A DNA stretch of 64,000 nt from Crocinitomicaceae bacterium (GTDB lineage: Bacteria > Bacteroidota > Bacteroidia > Flavobacteriales_D > Crocinitomicaceae). This document shows positions 44,420 through 53,921 of this stretch, piece by piece; positions within the stretch are counted from its first letter, which is position 1, and every line of letters starts with the position of its first letter. The translations under genes were made by a program, and so were the position numbers. Under the pieces are notes generated by a model. It worked only from the letters and a program-made list of their open reading frames with translations, was not told the origin of the DNA and searched no databases. The DNA is taken from the NCBI GenBank assembly GCA_029249445.1, contig JAQWHI010000013.1, positions 186,001-250,000 of the forward strand. The letters are read 5' to 3'.

Positions 44420-47400
44420 TTAACCCACCAATCCTGCAATGTTTAAAGGCTTATTCAACAGATTGAACTTTAGCGTAAATCGGATCATTTGACCGTATTG
44501 AATGTTGCCACTACTATTTTTGAATGTGTCTTCAATTTCTTTGCTCATTAAACCTGGAATAGGGAAGTAGAGGCCAAAAACTTCTCCAAATCGAATACCC
44601 AGTCCTGCATTGTAAGCTGTGTTCCAGTTCATACCGTTGTGAAACGTTCCAACATCCAAGAATGCACCAATGATGCCAGGTTTCAGTGGAAGATCAATAT
44701 AGAGATTTACCGTTGCCATGGAAAAGGCACTTGTTCCATAGCTTTGAACTGTACTTTTAAATCCTCCCATATTTTCAAGTCGTTGTTGCGACCATATTCC
44801 TGTTGCGTCTGATCTTCCAAAAAAGTACTCGTCCACAAATAAATCTTGAGCACCGTCCGTGCCATTCAGCGCCATTGAATATTGGTAACCATTTGTGCTA
44901 AAATCGTAATCTCGCAGATATTGCTGACCAATAAAACCACGTACTTCGATCCACCGTTTCATTTTGTTTTTTAAGTACCTGAATTTGTACTTTGATGCGA
45001 AGGTAATACGTGCCATTTGATCATCATTCGATACATTAAGTATTAGGTCATTCCTCAGTATAAGGTTCAATTTATGATCCGCACGATTATATTCGAATTC
45101 ATATTCAATATAGGCGCCAGTGCGATCGATTTTGTCCGTGCCATATTTGTCCTTTCGAAACATTGTTTGAATATGAATGGTTTGTGCATTTTTCCCATTT
45201 CCTTTTCGATTTCCAATTTTTGCTGTCCAGTATGGAGCTGCTGTAATATAAAATGATTCATTTCTTTGAAAGGTGTTGTCGTGTTTGAATGATTTTACGG
45301 AGATTCCGAAGCGCGACAATTTAAGTACTCGTTCCGGTTGCGTGGTATGACTAATCTCTGCAATTCCGGAAACCATTTTTCTTCCGAAGGAAAACATAGG
45401 TGCGACGACGTAACTGAACCGATTGAATGGTACACTATAATTATGAAGAGCAGCTCCTACCATCAATTTATCATATGCATTGGCTCCAATAAGAGGCATC
45501 CAAAACATATTAGAAGATTTCGGTTCATTATCTCCACCTAAAAACTCAAGTTTCAACGGTTCCAACCGGTGAAACGCCTTATTTTTTATCCAACTGTTGT
45601 TTTGTCGGTTCATTTCGGGAATGTCTTTGTTGTGATCGATCAATACTTCATCAATGGACTTATTGTTTAAGACTATTGTTGCTGTTTTTTGACCGGGTTC
45701 GACCCACACCGTTTCAACTACTTTTTCACCTACCAATCCATTAATTTCTATCGGACCATTAACTTGTCCAGTATTTTTAACTTTAATCGAGAGGGCATCG
45801 CCTTTTTCTTTGACACGTTTCAATTTAAAGTCTATATGGTTTGTTGTTTGTATCAAATCATTGAAAAGCCAAGAAAGATCTTTGCCTGATGTTCTTTGCA
45901 TTGAACGCTGCATATCCTTAGGTTGTGGGTGCTTAAATTCCCATTCAGAGTAATAGTTTCGCATACATTGATCGAACATTTCATCGCCCAAGTAATCTTT
46001 TAGATAGTAGAACACAAGACCGGTTTTCTGATACATTATGATTCCATAATTGATTGGTGAAAATCTGGCAGAGTGCGTTTCTATTGGTTGATCCTCTCCA
46101 AGTCCGGCGATGATTCGGTAGGAAAAATCTCCTATGTCGTGATAGTCGAGATGATCGGCATGAAAAACTTTATTCTTAATCGCATCAGACAAGGCAGTAT
46201 TTCCAGGATATTTTGTTTCTATATAACGAACTTCATTCAGTGTATTCATTCCTTCATCCATCCATCCGTGCGCACGCTCATTACTTCCCAACTGTCCGTA
46301 AAACCAATTGTGTCCAACTTCATGGACAATGACGATTTCGAGCTGACGAGAATCTCCTGAGCGACCAATCACTGTAACATTAGGATATTCCATTCCTCCA
46401 CCAGCACTGATTGTTCCATCAACGGCTGTTACATTGTTATATGGGTAATCTCCATTCCATAGTGAATAATAATAAATGGCATCATTTAGATATTCGTTTG
46501 CATTGATCCATAGATCGGCTTCAGCATTGGTATACATTGCCCAGGAAGTAACCGTTCTTCCAGAATGAGGTAGTTTTACTTCACTTTTTAATACATTGAA
46601 TCGCTTGTCAGCAAACCATGCGAAGTCATGCACATTGTCTTGAACGTATTGAATTGTTTTCTTTTTGTTTGAAGAAATCGGGAAATCACTTTTTCCAGAG
46701 GGCTGAGGTAATTTGTAGTTCGTTCCTTGTTTTATGTTGTTCTCTGTCCAGCTTGCACGCTCATTTAAAAAGGTAATTTCTGATTCGGTAATCAGATCAC
46801 CAGTTGCACCAACAATATAGTTTTCGGGAAGTGTAATTTTCACATCGAATGAACCGTATTCTGAATAAAATTCTCCTTGATTTAAGTAAGGCATAGCATG
46901 CCATCCTTCTGCGTCGTAAACCGCAGGTTTTGGATACCATTGTGTAATTTGATAAGATTGACCGATGTGGCCGAGACGGGATACTTTTCCTGATGGCAAT
47001 TCAACAACAAAAGGTGTAGAAACGTTTATACTTTCGCCTGGTTTTACAGGTTCTTTTAGTGATAAAATGGCAATATCGATATTGTTTTGTTGAAATTCCC
47101 AAGGAGCTTTTGCCCCATCAATTTTGAAGTCAAGACCGCTTATACTTCCTCTTATAGAATCGGCTCCATACTTCAATACCTGTTTTCCGTTTTGGTATTG
47201 TTGTTTTGCCAGGTCCGTCTCTCCATTTTTGTATGCATTTGGCCAAAGATGAATGTATAAAAATGAAAGGGTATCAGGTGAATTGTTTACGTACTCAAAC
47301 TCTTCCGCACCGATCAGAGTATTCGATGTGTCGTTCAATTCTACATCAATTTTGTAATTGACCTCTTGTTGCCAGTAATTTTGAGCAGATAGACTGAAAA

Positions 47401-47434
47401 TGGCGAAGGAAAAAAGGAAGGATAAAAGTTTCAT
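44420..47434 (-). CDS. M1-family zinc metallopeptidase, secreted
   Basis: Large exported aminopeptidase-type protein of 1004 residues. The start at 47434 gives MKLLSFLFSFAIFSLSAQ as a signal peptide; a start at 47494 would hide it and lie inside the promoter. The N-terminal M1 beta domain covers about 20-280. The zinc site HEVGHNWFYG is near residue 372, with the downstream Glu in GWMDEGMNTLNE. The last 400 residues are strand-rich and may form a barrel-like or beta domain. Such enzymes degrade peptides outside the cytoplasm. An excellent promoter lies 20 nt upstream. Confidence 0.88.
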   Translation of the reverse strand: MKLLSFLFSFAIFSLSAQNYWQQEVNYKIDVELNDTSNTLIGAEEFEYVNNSPDTLSFLYIHLWPNAYKNGETDLAKQQYQNGKQVLKYGADSIRGSISGLDFKIDGAKAPWEFQQNNIDIAILSLKEPVKPGESINVSTPFVVELPSGKVSRLGHIGQSYQITQWYPKPAVYDAEGWHAMPYLNQGEFYSEYGSFDVKITLPENYIVGATGDLITESEITFLNERASWTENNIKQGTNYKLPQPSGKSDFPISSNKKKTIQYVQDNVHDFAWFADKRFNVLKSEVKLPHSGRTVTSWAMYTNAEADLWINANEYLNDAIYYYSLWNGDYPYNNVTAVDGTISAGGGMEYPNVTVIGRSGDSRQLEIVIVHEVGHNWFYGQLGSNERAHGWMDEGMNTLNEVRYIETKYPGNTALSDAIKNKVFHADHLDYHDIGDFSYRIIAGLGEDQPIETHSARFSPINYGIIMYQKTGLVFYYLKDYLGDEMFDQCMRNYYSEWEFKHPQPKDMQRSMQRTSGKDLSWLFNDLIQTTNHIDFKLKRVKEKGDALSIKVKNTGQVNGPIEINGLVGEKVVETVWVEPGQKTATIVLNNKSIDEVLIDHNKDIPEMNRQNNSWIKNKAFHRLEPLKLEFLGGDNEPKSSNMFWMPLIGANAYDKLMVGAALHNYSVPFNRFSYVVAPMFSFGRKMVSGIAEISHTTQPERVLKLSRFGISVKSFKHDNTFQRNESFYITAAPYWTAKIGNRKGNGKNAQTIHIQTMFRKDKYGTDKIDRTGAYIEYEFEYNRADHKLNLILRNDLILNVSNDDQMARITFASKYKFRYLKNKMKRWIEVRGFIGQQYLRDYDFSTNGYQYSMALNGTDGAQDLFVDEYFFGRSDATGIWSQQRLENMGGFKSTVQSYGTSAFSMATVNLYIDLPLKPGIIGAFLDVGTFHNGMNWNTAYNAGLGIRFGEVFGLYFPIPGLMSKEIEDTFKNSSGNIQYGQMIRFTLKFNLLNKPLNIAGLVG

Positions 47435-47453
47435 ATCATTTGTTGATTTCGAC

Positions 47454-47483
47454 CAAAGATAATCATCCATGTTACTTGTGCAA
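47454..47483 (-). promoter_or_regulatory. Promoter for the M1 peptidase
   Basis: On the minus strand, TTG (47483-47481), exactly 19 nt, then TATCTTTG (47461-47454). This is a full consensus match and supports the ATG at 47434. Confidence 0.75.
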
Positions 47484-47530
47484 AATAAACCCACCTGCTA
47501 GCCGGGGATACAATTCTTCTCTTTTTACGA

Positions 47531-48418
47531 TTACTTTTGAACTATGAGCGATTCTAACTCGTCAATTGTTTTTATGTAGTGTACGTTTTCCTCAGAGAGT
47601 GGGTCAAATGAGTCTAGCTGACTTCCGCTTATAATTACTTTTGACATAATGGCCATTCGAACGAGGACAGAAGAGATCTTCTGGAATGTTTTTAAATCGA
47701 TTTTTGCAGTAAAAGTAGTAATTATAAATTCTGGTTGAATTTTGTTGTTTACCTGTTCCATTTCAGTAATTGGCACGTTTTGGCCAAAGTAAGAGCATTT
47801 GTAACCGAATTTTTTTAAAACATAATTGTACATTAAAATGCTAAATTCGTGTTCCTCGTAATCATGAAGAAACAGAACCGCCTTTTTTGCATCTTTTGGT
47901 GGATTCTTTAATTCGTTGATTTGACAGATTATAAACTCGCGGAATACATAAGAAAAGAAATGTTCGTGAACGATTTTGATTGAGTTAACTTGCCAGAGTT
48001 GCCCAAGTTTTCCAAGCAAGGGCAGAATCACATTCATGTATAAATCATTTAAACCGATTTTATCAAGTTCATTGTTCAGTAAATCAAGCGTTCCATCTCT
48101 ATCAAAATCAAAAATGAGATGGATTAAGTCGTTTATTTCTTTTTCTTTGTCATTGTCGATATCAATGATGATCGATTTGGCTTGCTCAATTATTTCTATT
48201 TCTGAGAATGAGGCAATTTTCGAAATGCGATACCCTTTGTTGTAGAGAAGTTTAATGTTCAGAATCTTTTTAAAATCTGTTTCATTATAATATCGAATAT
48301 TCGTTTCTGTTCGTTTCGGATTTAGAAGGCCGTAGCGTTGTTCCCAAATACGAATTGTATGCGCTTTGATTTGAGTAAAATGCTCTAAGTCTTTTATATT
48401 GTATTGATGTTCAGACAT
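47531..48418 (-). CDS. MerR-family regulator with CarH-type B12-binding domain
   Basis: The 295-residue product has a MerR helix-turn-helix (about 6-75, with AHTIRIWEQRYGLLNPKR and RYY). A helical bundle and a cobalamin-binding domain follow. The bundle contains W-x9-EH (LGQLW ... VHEHFFS), the motif that caps the upper axial ligand in CarH. The next domain has E-x-H in DYEEHEFS, which in CarH supplies the lower ligand (the G after it is S here). CarH-type proteins use adenosylcobalamin to sense light and regulate carotenoid genes. It lies 2 nt after tspO. Light response here is inference. Confidence 0.82.
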   Translation of the reverse strand: MSEHQYNIKDLEHFTQIKAHTIRIWEQRYGLLNPKRTETNIRYYNETDFKKILNIKLLYNKGYRISKIASFSEIEIIEQAKSIIIDIDNDKEKEINDLIHLIFDFDRDGTLDLLNNELDKIGLNDLYMNVILPLLGKLGQLWQVNSIKIVHEHFFSYVFREFIICQINELKNPPKDAKKAVLFLHDYEEHEFSILMYNYVLKKFGYKCSYFGQNVPITEMEQVNNKIQPEFIITTFTAKIDLKTFQKISSVLVRMAIMSKVIISGSQLDSFDPLSEENVHYIKTIDELESLIVQK

Positions 48419-48420
48419 GA

Positions 48421-48879
48421 TTAATTGGCGTATAGAATGAAATTATTAAGCGATGTAGCTACGATTAGCCATAAGAAATACGGAAGAACTAGAAGGGTAT
48501 AATATTTTGTGCTCCCCAAATATGAACAAATAAAACTTCCAATTAAGAGGGTAAGTGCGATTATAACAATTAAGGACAACAATGGGCTTTGATAGTAAAA
48601 GAAAATTGGATTCCAAATGACATTAAGAACCCATTGAGCAATGAACAGCAAAATAATTTGTTTTTTGTTCTTAGACGTCTGGAAGAGTTTTGCCATGTAC
48701 ACTGAAAATAAAACCATTATGAGTGTCCAAGCTACCCCAAACATCCATCCAGGAGGATCCCACGGAGCTTTTTCAAGTGACTGATACCATTCTGAAGACA
48801 CTCCATCTTTGGTGAACAAACTACCCACCAATAATGCGGCGAAGTTGATTCCCAAGAAGAGGATTGATTTCAGAGCCAT
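48421..48879 (-). CDS. tspO: TspO/MBR-family membrane protein
   Basis: Integral membrane protein of 152 residues with five helices. The family signature WDPPGWMFGVAWTLIMV and the WNPIFF segment are present. TspO binds porphyrins and cholesterol-like ligands and is often linked to light, oxygen and stress responses. It is the first gene of a two-gene operon with the CarH-like regulator, 2 nt apart. This makes a light-controlled pair likely, though TspO pairs with such regulators in different ways across bacteria. Confidence 0.93.
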   Translation of the reverse strand: MALKSILFLGINFAALLVGSLFTKDGVSSEWYQSLEKAPWDPPGWMFGVAWTLIMVLFSVYMAKLFQTSKNKKQIILLFIAQWVLNVIWNPIFFYYQSPLLSLIVIIALTLLIGSFICSYLGSTKYYTLLVLPYFLWLIVATSLNNFILYAN

Positions 48880-48900
48880 AACGCTTATTTTTATTCAATA

Positions 48901-48931
48901 CAAAGACCCGCAACGTGAGTTGCGGGTCCTA
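48901..48931 (-). terminator. Terminator after the FAS1 gene
   Basis: A perfect 10-bp GC-rich stem (48905-48914 with 48919-48928) with a 4-nt loop lies 15 nt past the FAS1 stop. The T tail on the minus strand is short (TTTG). Confidence 0.75.
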
Positions 48932-48945
48932 AATTAACCACTATG

Positions 48946-50112
48946 TTACTTGCTTGAAGCAATGAGCAAGTTTTTTGTAATTGTTGAATTTTTACACTCA
49001 ACTTTGATGATGTACTGTCCAGAATTTAGCTCTTCAATATTGATTAGCGTATCATTTGACATTACATTTTGACTATGTACCATTTTTCCATTCGCACTGA
49101 AGATTGATATCGTAAGTGCTTCTGTTTTTGGAGTGCTTACTACGATGTACTCTGTTGCTGGATTTGGGTATATATCTACAACGTCCAACTCTTCTGCTTG
49201 AAGATTTGCTGTATTATCTATCAACACTTCGTCGATAACATGGACTACTCCATTGTCTGCAGTTACATCAGCAAGTGTTACCGTTGCTGTATTAATCATA
49301 ACTCCATTCGTAAGGTCTACTTGAACATCTGAACCGGTTAAGGTGGTAACTGGACCACTTACTAGGTCTGTTGACAGCACTGTTGCACCAACTACGTGAT
49401 AAAGTAAAATATCTTGTAAGTTTGGAAGAGCAAGAAGTCCATTGAGGTCTGTATTTAGCGCTACCGCCAAAGCATCAAATGCCGCATTGTCCGGAGCGAA
49501 AACTGTATATTCAGCGAATGGATCTGTTAACGCAGGAAGCAACTCTGCGGTTGTAACTGCTGCAACAAGAGTTGAGAAGCCGTTGTCTATAGCAACGTCA
49601 GCAACTGTTTCTTTTGACAATATTACTGCATCGATTGAATGAACAAAACCGTTGTCAGCAGTTAAATCTGCTGCTTCGACCATCGCTTGATTTGCATAAA
49701 CTGAACCTGCACTCGTCTTCGTCAATTTAATTGTGTTTGACGGAGCCAATGGTGTCACTACATCTCCATTTGTTATACTGGCAGCATCCGCAGATACCCC
49801 GAGAACGTGATACAATAAAATGTCTCCAAGATTTGGAAGGGCAAGTAAACCTGGAATGTCTGTTCCTAGTTCAAGCGCTAAATCATCGAATGCATCATTA
49901 TCTGGCGCAAATACAGTCAATGATGCTGACGCGTCCTGCAAAGCCGATTCTAGACCTGCTGTTGAAATTGCTGCAGCAAGTGAAGTGTGGTCTGCGCTTG
50001 CTGCGATGATGTCATCATACACATTTGTCTGTGCGTTGCTCATGAAAGAGGCGAAGAATAATCCGACCAAAGCGGTGTTTCTCAATTTGGAGAGGTGTAA
50101 AGAATTTTTCAT
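48946..50112 (-). CDS. Secreted protein with two FAS1 domains and T9SS sorting domain
   Basis: The 388-residue product has a signal peptide (ending SNAQ, about residue 28). Two fasciclin (FAS1) domains follow (about 32-165 and 166-300), each with a YDDI/FSTLV-type start and a TVFAPDNDAFD or TVFAPDNAAFD block and the H box YHV. The C-terminal sorting domain starts DIYPNPATEY. FAS1 domains mediate adhesion between cells or to polysaccharide. Type IX export to the surface is expected. A TATATTTG box lies 35 nt upstream of the ATG. Confidence 0.92.
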   Translation of the reverse strand: MKNSLHLSKLRNTALVGLFFASFMSNAQTNVYDDIIAASADHTSLAAAISTAGLESALQDASASLTVFAPDNDAFDDLALELGTDIPGLLALPNLGDILLYHVLGVSADAASITNGDVVTPLAPSNTIKLTKTSAGSVYANQAMVEAADLTADNGFVHSIDAVILSKETVADVAIDNGFSTLVAAVTTAELLPALTDPFAEYTVFAPDNAAFDALAVALNTDLNGLLALPNLQDILLYHVVGATVLSTDLVSGPVTTLTGSDVQVDLTNGVMINTATVTLADVTADNGVVHVIDEVLIDNTANLQAEELDVVDIYPNPATEYIVVSTPKTEALTISIFSANGKMVHSQNVMSNDTLINIEELNSGQYIIKVECKNSTITKNLLIASSK

Positions 50113-50147
50113 TTTTTTTTGTTTAATGATTTTTAAATTTCGTTCAA

Positions 50148-50179
50148 CAAATATATATATAAATCGTTTAACAATACAA
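50148..50179 (-). promoter_or_regulatory. Promoter for the FAS1 gene
   Basis: On the minus strand TTG (50179-50177), 21 nt, then TATATTTG (50155-50148), which is 35 nt before the ATG. Confidence 0.55.
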
Positions 50180-50283
50180 GAAAAAGGTTAAACAAAATGA
50201 AAAAAAATTGCTTTTCCCTGATATCAGCGGGAATGTCATGGGTGTTAACAGATGTTAATTTGAAATCTTCTAGAATTTAGAGC

Positions 50284-50318
50284 AAAAAAAAACCGTCTCA
50301 ATGATCTGGGACGGTTTT
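50284..50318 (-). terminator. Terminator after the TlpA/DUF5106 gene
   Basis: A 10-bp stem with one G-T pair (50291-50300 with 50307-50316), followed by a long T run on the minus strand. Confidence 0.88.
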
Positions 50319-50335
50319 GAATTGTTTGCAATCGT

Positions 50336-51904
50336 TTAATGCATTTGATCTTCTTCTTTGTCCTCCTTTTCAATAGGGAAGAGTATCTCTTTGTTGGTTA
50401 CATTTTGCAGTCGATCCATCAGGTTCTCCAATTGAGATACTGTCAGGCTGTATGCAACTATTTTTTTGTCTTTGTCGAGCACCCAAACTTTTGGTGTGGC
50501 GTAAATATCGTAAGTCTTTTGATAGTTCAGCGATTTCAGTGTTGTGTATCGCGGTACAAACAAACCGGCATTTACCATAGCACTATCGTATAAGTTGGCG
50601 GTGACTCCGACATTTATAAATTCGAGGTTGTTTTTCTTTATGAATGTTTTCCATTTTTCAAAATCTTCACCTACTGCTTTACCAACGGCGAATATATCAA
50701 TGTTGCGTTCTTTCCATTTCCTTTCGTAGAGTGTTTGAAGTTTGGGAGTGATCTTTTTACAATGTCCACACTCTGGATCCCAGAAGTAAAGGATGGTGTA
50801 TTCGTTGTCTAAGCTGTAAAAATCTATCCAGTTTTTATCCGTTGTATCTCTGAGTATTAGATTCGGTGGAGTGGCTCCCATAACGAGATCAAAGTGTGTA
50901 TCTACTTTTTCGCACAAGTCGTTCAATTTGTCTTTCGGCATCCAATGAGCGGGCGATTCTCCTTCGGCATTTGTTGAGCAATAGTATCGTTTCCCCATGT
51001 GAACAAAGACTTTGTTCATTCCCATAATTTTACTCTGCTCATAGTTGCTGGTGATCCATGAAACACAATACTGGAAAATGTCTGAGTCTTGATTCAAACG
51101 GTCGCAGAAATCAAAAGCATGGTATATGACAGTATCCCAATGCTGTAGCATCATGTTTTTACTAAAATAGTTCATGAATTTATTGTGAAACACGGGTGTT
51201 CTTACCAGTCGGTCATCATTCAGATCAATGTTATCGAAATAATGCGTTCTGTAATAGTTGAATCGAAAGTTTGAATCTATTACATTGCCTTCTGCATCCA
51301 ATGGAGCATCTGGTATTTTGATATCCATGGACATTCGAACAATGCTGGAAACGAGAAGCTCTTTAAGATTTTCCGCGATATTTTTTTGGTATTCTTGAAC
51401 GGATGTATTGATGTCTTTAATTTGTTCACTGATTTGATCGTACATTTGCGATCCTTTTTCATGTCCCTCAAGTTCTCTGCGTTTTGCATCTGCTGCCTGA
51501 CGTTTTGAATTGATGAATTGAACATAATTGAGGAAAACGGTATTTTCTCTCGAGACGGGTTTTAGTTCATTTTTTTTCTTTCGCTTGAATGCAACTGCTT
51601 TGGCTGTTCCCATCAAATTTGGAAGCGCAGCCTCGATGTGCACCTCAGGTTCTTCATTGTAGACAAATTCAAGTAGGTTTTCTCCAGGAAGGTAGAGTGC
51701 TAAAATTCCCGCCTTTTGTTTCTTTCCATCGAAACGCACGAATCCATTTTCAATTTGCGCTGTATCTGCATAGAATAGTTTTTTACCAAAGTATTTTACG
51801 AGATGAACAGTGGTGTCCTTCTGTCCTGTTATTTTGAATGAAATATCTTGTGCATAAATTGTAGAGCTAATAAGCATCAAGGTAAAAAGAACAATTGCTT
51901 TCAT
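50336..51904 (-). CDS. TlpA-like thiol-disulfide protein with DUF5106
   Basis: Exported 522-residue protein. The signal peptide ends IYAQ (residue 19). A DUF4369/DUF5106-type region covers about 20-340, with FRFNYYRTHYFDNIDL, typical of Bacteroidota envelope redoxins. The C-terminal thioredoxin domain (about 355-510) has the active-site motif CGHC in YFWDPECGHCKK and cis-Pro in YATPKVWVLD. It is expected to reduce or isomerise disulfides in the periplasm. An exact consensus promoter lies 44 nt upstream and a terminator downstream, so it is a single-gene unit. Confidence 0.9.
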   Translation of the reverse strand: MKAIVLFTLMLISSTIYAQDISFKITGQKDTTVHLVKYFGKKLFYADTAQIENGFVRFDGKKQKAGILALYLPGENLLEFVYNEEPEVHIEAALPNLMGTAKAVAFKRKKKNELKPVSRENTVFLNYVQFINSKRQAADAKRRELEGHEKGSQMYDQISEQIKDINTSVQEYQKNIAENLKELLVSSIVRMSMDIKIPDAPLDAEGNVIDSNFRFNYYRTHYFDNIDLNDDRLVRTPVFHNKFMNYFSKNMMLQHWDTVIYHAFDFCDRLNQDSDIFQYCVSWITSNYEQSKIMGMNKVFVHMGKRYYCSTNAEGESPAHWMPKDKLNDLCEKVDTHFDLVMGATPPNLILRDTTDKNWIDFYSLDNEYTILYFWDPECGHCKKITPKLQTLYERKWKERNIDIFAVGKAVGEDFEKWKTFIKKNNLEFINVGVTANLYDSAMVNAGLFVPRYTTLKSLNYQKTYDIYATPKVWVLDKDKKIVAYSLTVSQLENLMDRLQNVTNKEILFPIEKEDKEEDQMH

Positions 51905-51947
51905 AGAATTTTGGTTTCTTAATTGGTTTTCGGATATTTTCAGTTTT

Positions 51948-51977
51948 CAAAAATAGAGCATCTACTTTGATTGACAA
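51948..51977 (-). promoter_or_regulatory. Promoter for the TlpA/DUF5106 gene
   Basis: On the minus strand TTG (51977-51975), exactly 19 nt, then TATTTTTG (51955-51948). Confidence 0.72.
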
Positions 51978-52043
51978 TTCTTTGACGGGTAATTCTTTCT
52001 CAAAGATGCTCAGTGGTTCATCGATTAACAAATATTTAACGAA

Positions 52044-53222
52044 TCAATACGCATTAAAGGTTTCTTTTTTTGCCGTGAAATAACTTGAAAGGGAGAACAG
52101 GGCATATGCGAACAGCACTGCTGAGACACTCCACAAGGTGATTCCTTTGTCGATGTACACACCGCCAGACTCGAACATTTCATCGAGAAAATATTTGCAT
52201 CCAAGAAAACAAATTAGACCAACAGCACTTACAATTCCAAATACTTTTAGAAAGTAGACAAAAAACTTTCGAACTATTGTTTTTGGGTGGTATCCAATGC
52301 GCATGAGAGTTCTTATCTCGTAGGCATTTTTTGAAATTAGCAATTGCATGTATTGGATCAAAACCAGTCCCGAAACAAAAACTGCAACGACTGAAATGCA
52401 CAACACAACAAAAAATAAGGTACCTACCATACTTTTAAGTCGTCCGACGATCATCTGAGCATCTTTCGATTCCAAACCTTTTTTTGTAAGTAACTCTTCG
52501 ATTCGTCCAAATTCATTTTCCTTTCCAGAAATCATGATTTGGGAAATTTTTTGTTCCTCACCATTTGCAAAATTCTGATTTCCATATTGCATAAATGTTT
52601 CTGGAACAAGAACTGCAGATACTGAGCTCGTGAAACCGATGATTTTTACTTTCATCCATTCTTTTTTGCCGTCTTTATTTGAGAGCATAAATTTGAAATT
52701 CGAATTCATTGCCAATTCATCTGACACCTGAGGGAATCCTGCAGAGCTGGCAAATGTATTCATCATTACGATGAAATCACGCGGGAGAATGATCGGAACT
52801 GAGGGATCTCCTTCTTTCCATTTCCACTGTTCGAGATTTGCCTTGAGAAAAGAGGGGTCGATTGTTTGAATGAATAGGTTTGTTTTGAATGTTGGGATGT
52901 GTTCATCATCTGTTTCAAACCACAAATTAAAATTGTTCGAAACAACGGGTTTCACATCCAGAACAAATTTCTCCGATTTAATTTTTTCTATTTCACGGGG
53001 ACTGAAGTCTGATTTGGTGAGGCCTATTGTGGTGGATGGGGTTACTTTTTTTTGTACGATAATTGTGTTCGGTCCAAGGATGTCGGATCCTTTACCAAAT
53101 TCATTTATTTTGATTAAGTAGTGAATCGACATTACTAAAAATGTGATTCCCAAGAAAGCTCCAATCATTGCTATGACGAGCTGCTTTCGTTCCTGGTTTT
53201 TGAAAAGCACTTTGTTGAGCAT
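52044..53222 (-). CDS. FtsX-like ABC transporter permease
   Basis: The 392-residue permease has one N-terminal membrane helix (about 15-38), a large periplasmic domain (about 40-265), and three C-terminal helices (about 270-300, 320-345 and 360-382). This is the layout of the MacB/LolC-type FtsX permeases. Such systems extract lipoproteins or export peptides rather than import. The ATPase is encoded 2 nt upstream on the same strand, so the pair forms one transporter. The substrate cannot be named. Confidence 0.85.
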   Translation of the reverse strand: MLNKVLFKNQERKQLVIAMIGAFLGITFLVMSIHYLIKINEFGKGSDILGPNTIIVQKKVTPSTTIGLTKSDFSPREIEKIKSEKFVLDVKPVVSNNFNLWFETDDEHIPTFKTNLFIQTIDPSFLKANLEQWKWKEGDPSVPIILPRDFIVMMNTFASSAGFPQVSDELAMNSNFKFMLSNKDGKKEWMKVKIIGFTSSVSAVLVPETFMQYGNQNFANGEEQKISQIMISGKENEFGRIEELLTKKGLESKDAQMIVGRLKSMVGTLFFVVLCISVVAVFVSGLVLIQYMQLLISKNAYEIRTLMRIGYHPKTIVRKFFVYFLKVFGIVSAVGLICFLGCKYFLDEMFESGGVYIDKGITLWSVSAVLFAYALFSLSSYFTAKKETFNAY

Positions 53223-53224
53223 AA

Positions 53225-53866
53225 TTACAGCTTTAGTTCATGTGTGAATTCATATCCATGGCTATTTCCAAGTGTCGTTAGAATGAAGCCTGCATTTTGT
53301 TCGGTGGTTCTCTTGTGAATCAATTCCAGGCAGCGTTGAGCATTTTCGGTGTCCAAATGTGAAAAAGGTTCATCGAGAAGAAGCCATTCGTAGGGTTGTG
53401 CCAGCGCTCTGATGATGGCAACTCGTTGTTGTTGCCCCATTGAGAGTAGGCCACAATTTTGTTCCCATTTTGCACCAATTTCAAGGTGCTCAAGTAGCTC
53501 TAGAAGTTCTTCCTCTTGATAGGTGTTAGTGATATCATTTTTTAAAATGAGATTCTCTTTCACCGTGAGTTTTGGAAAAAGTTGAAGGTCCTGAAATACG
53601 GCTGAAATTCTACGCTGTCTCAAGTTGGACCAATCTGTAGGTGTGAATGTGCTGCTCTTTCGACCATCGATGTACAAATCACCTGAATAGTCATTTCTAA
53701 GTCCAAATACGATTGATGTAAATGTTGATTTCCCCTTTCCGCTTGAAGCATTGAGGAGAATGTGAGTTGATGATTCAATCTCGATTTTCTTTCCCCAAAT
53801 ACTTTCTGGTCCGTGAGGAATGGATGCTAAAGGTTTGGGCATTATTTGATCAAGTATAATTTTCAT
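53225..53866 (-). CDS. ABC transporter ATPase (LolD/MacB type)
   Basis: The 213-residue ATPase pairs with the permease encoded downstream. Walker A reads ASSGKGKST, in which the first Gly of the usual G-x-x-G-x-G-K-S pattern is Ala. The Q loop is FQDLQLF, the signature motif reads LSMGQQQRV instead of LSGGQ, and Walker B is LLLDEPFSHLD. These departures are within the range of LolD-like ATPases, so activity is still likely. Start at 53866 follows a 55-nt gap after miaA. Confidence 0.87.
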   Translation of the reverse strand: MKIILDQIMPKPLASIPHGPESIWGKKIEIESSTHILLNASSGKGKSTFTSIVFGLRNDYSGDLYIDGRKSSTFTPTDWSNLRQRRISAVFQDLQLFPKLTVKENLILKNDITNTYQEEELLELLEHLEIGAKWEQNCGLLSMGQQQRVAIIRALAQPYEWLLLDEPFSHLDTENAQRCLELIHKRTTEQNAGFILTTLGNSHGYEFTHELKL

Positions 53867-53921
53867 CTGGACGTATTTGGCTTTAAATGTTCAATAATCA
53901 TTCCAATCTTTCAAGGATGCG

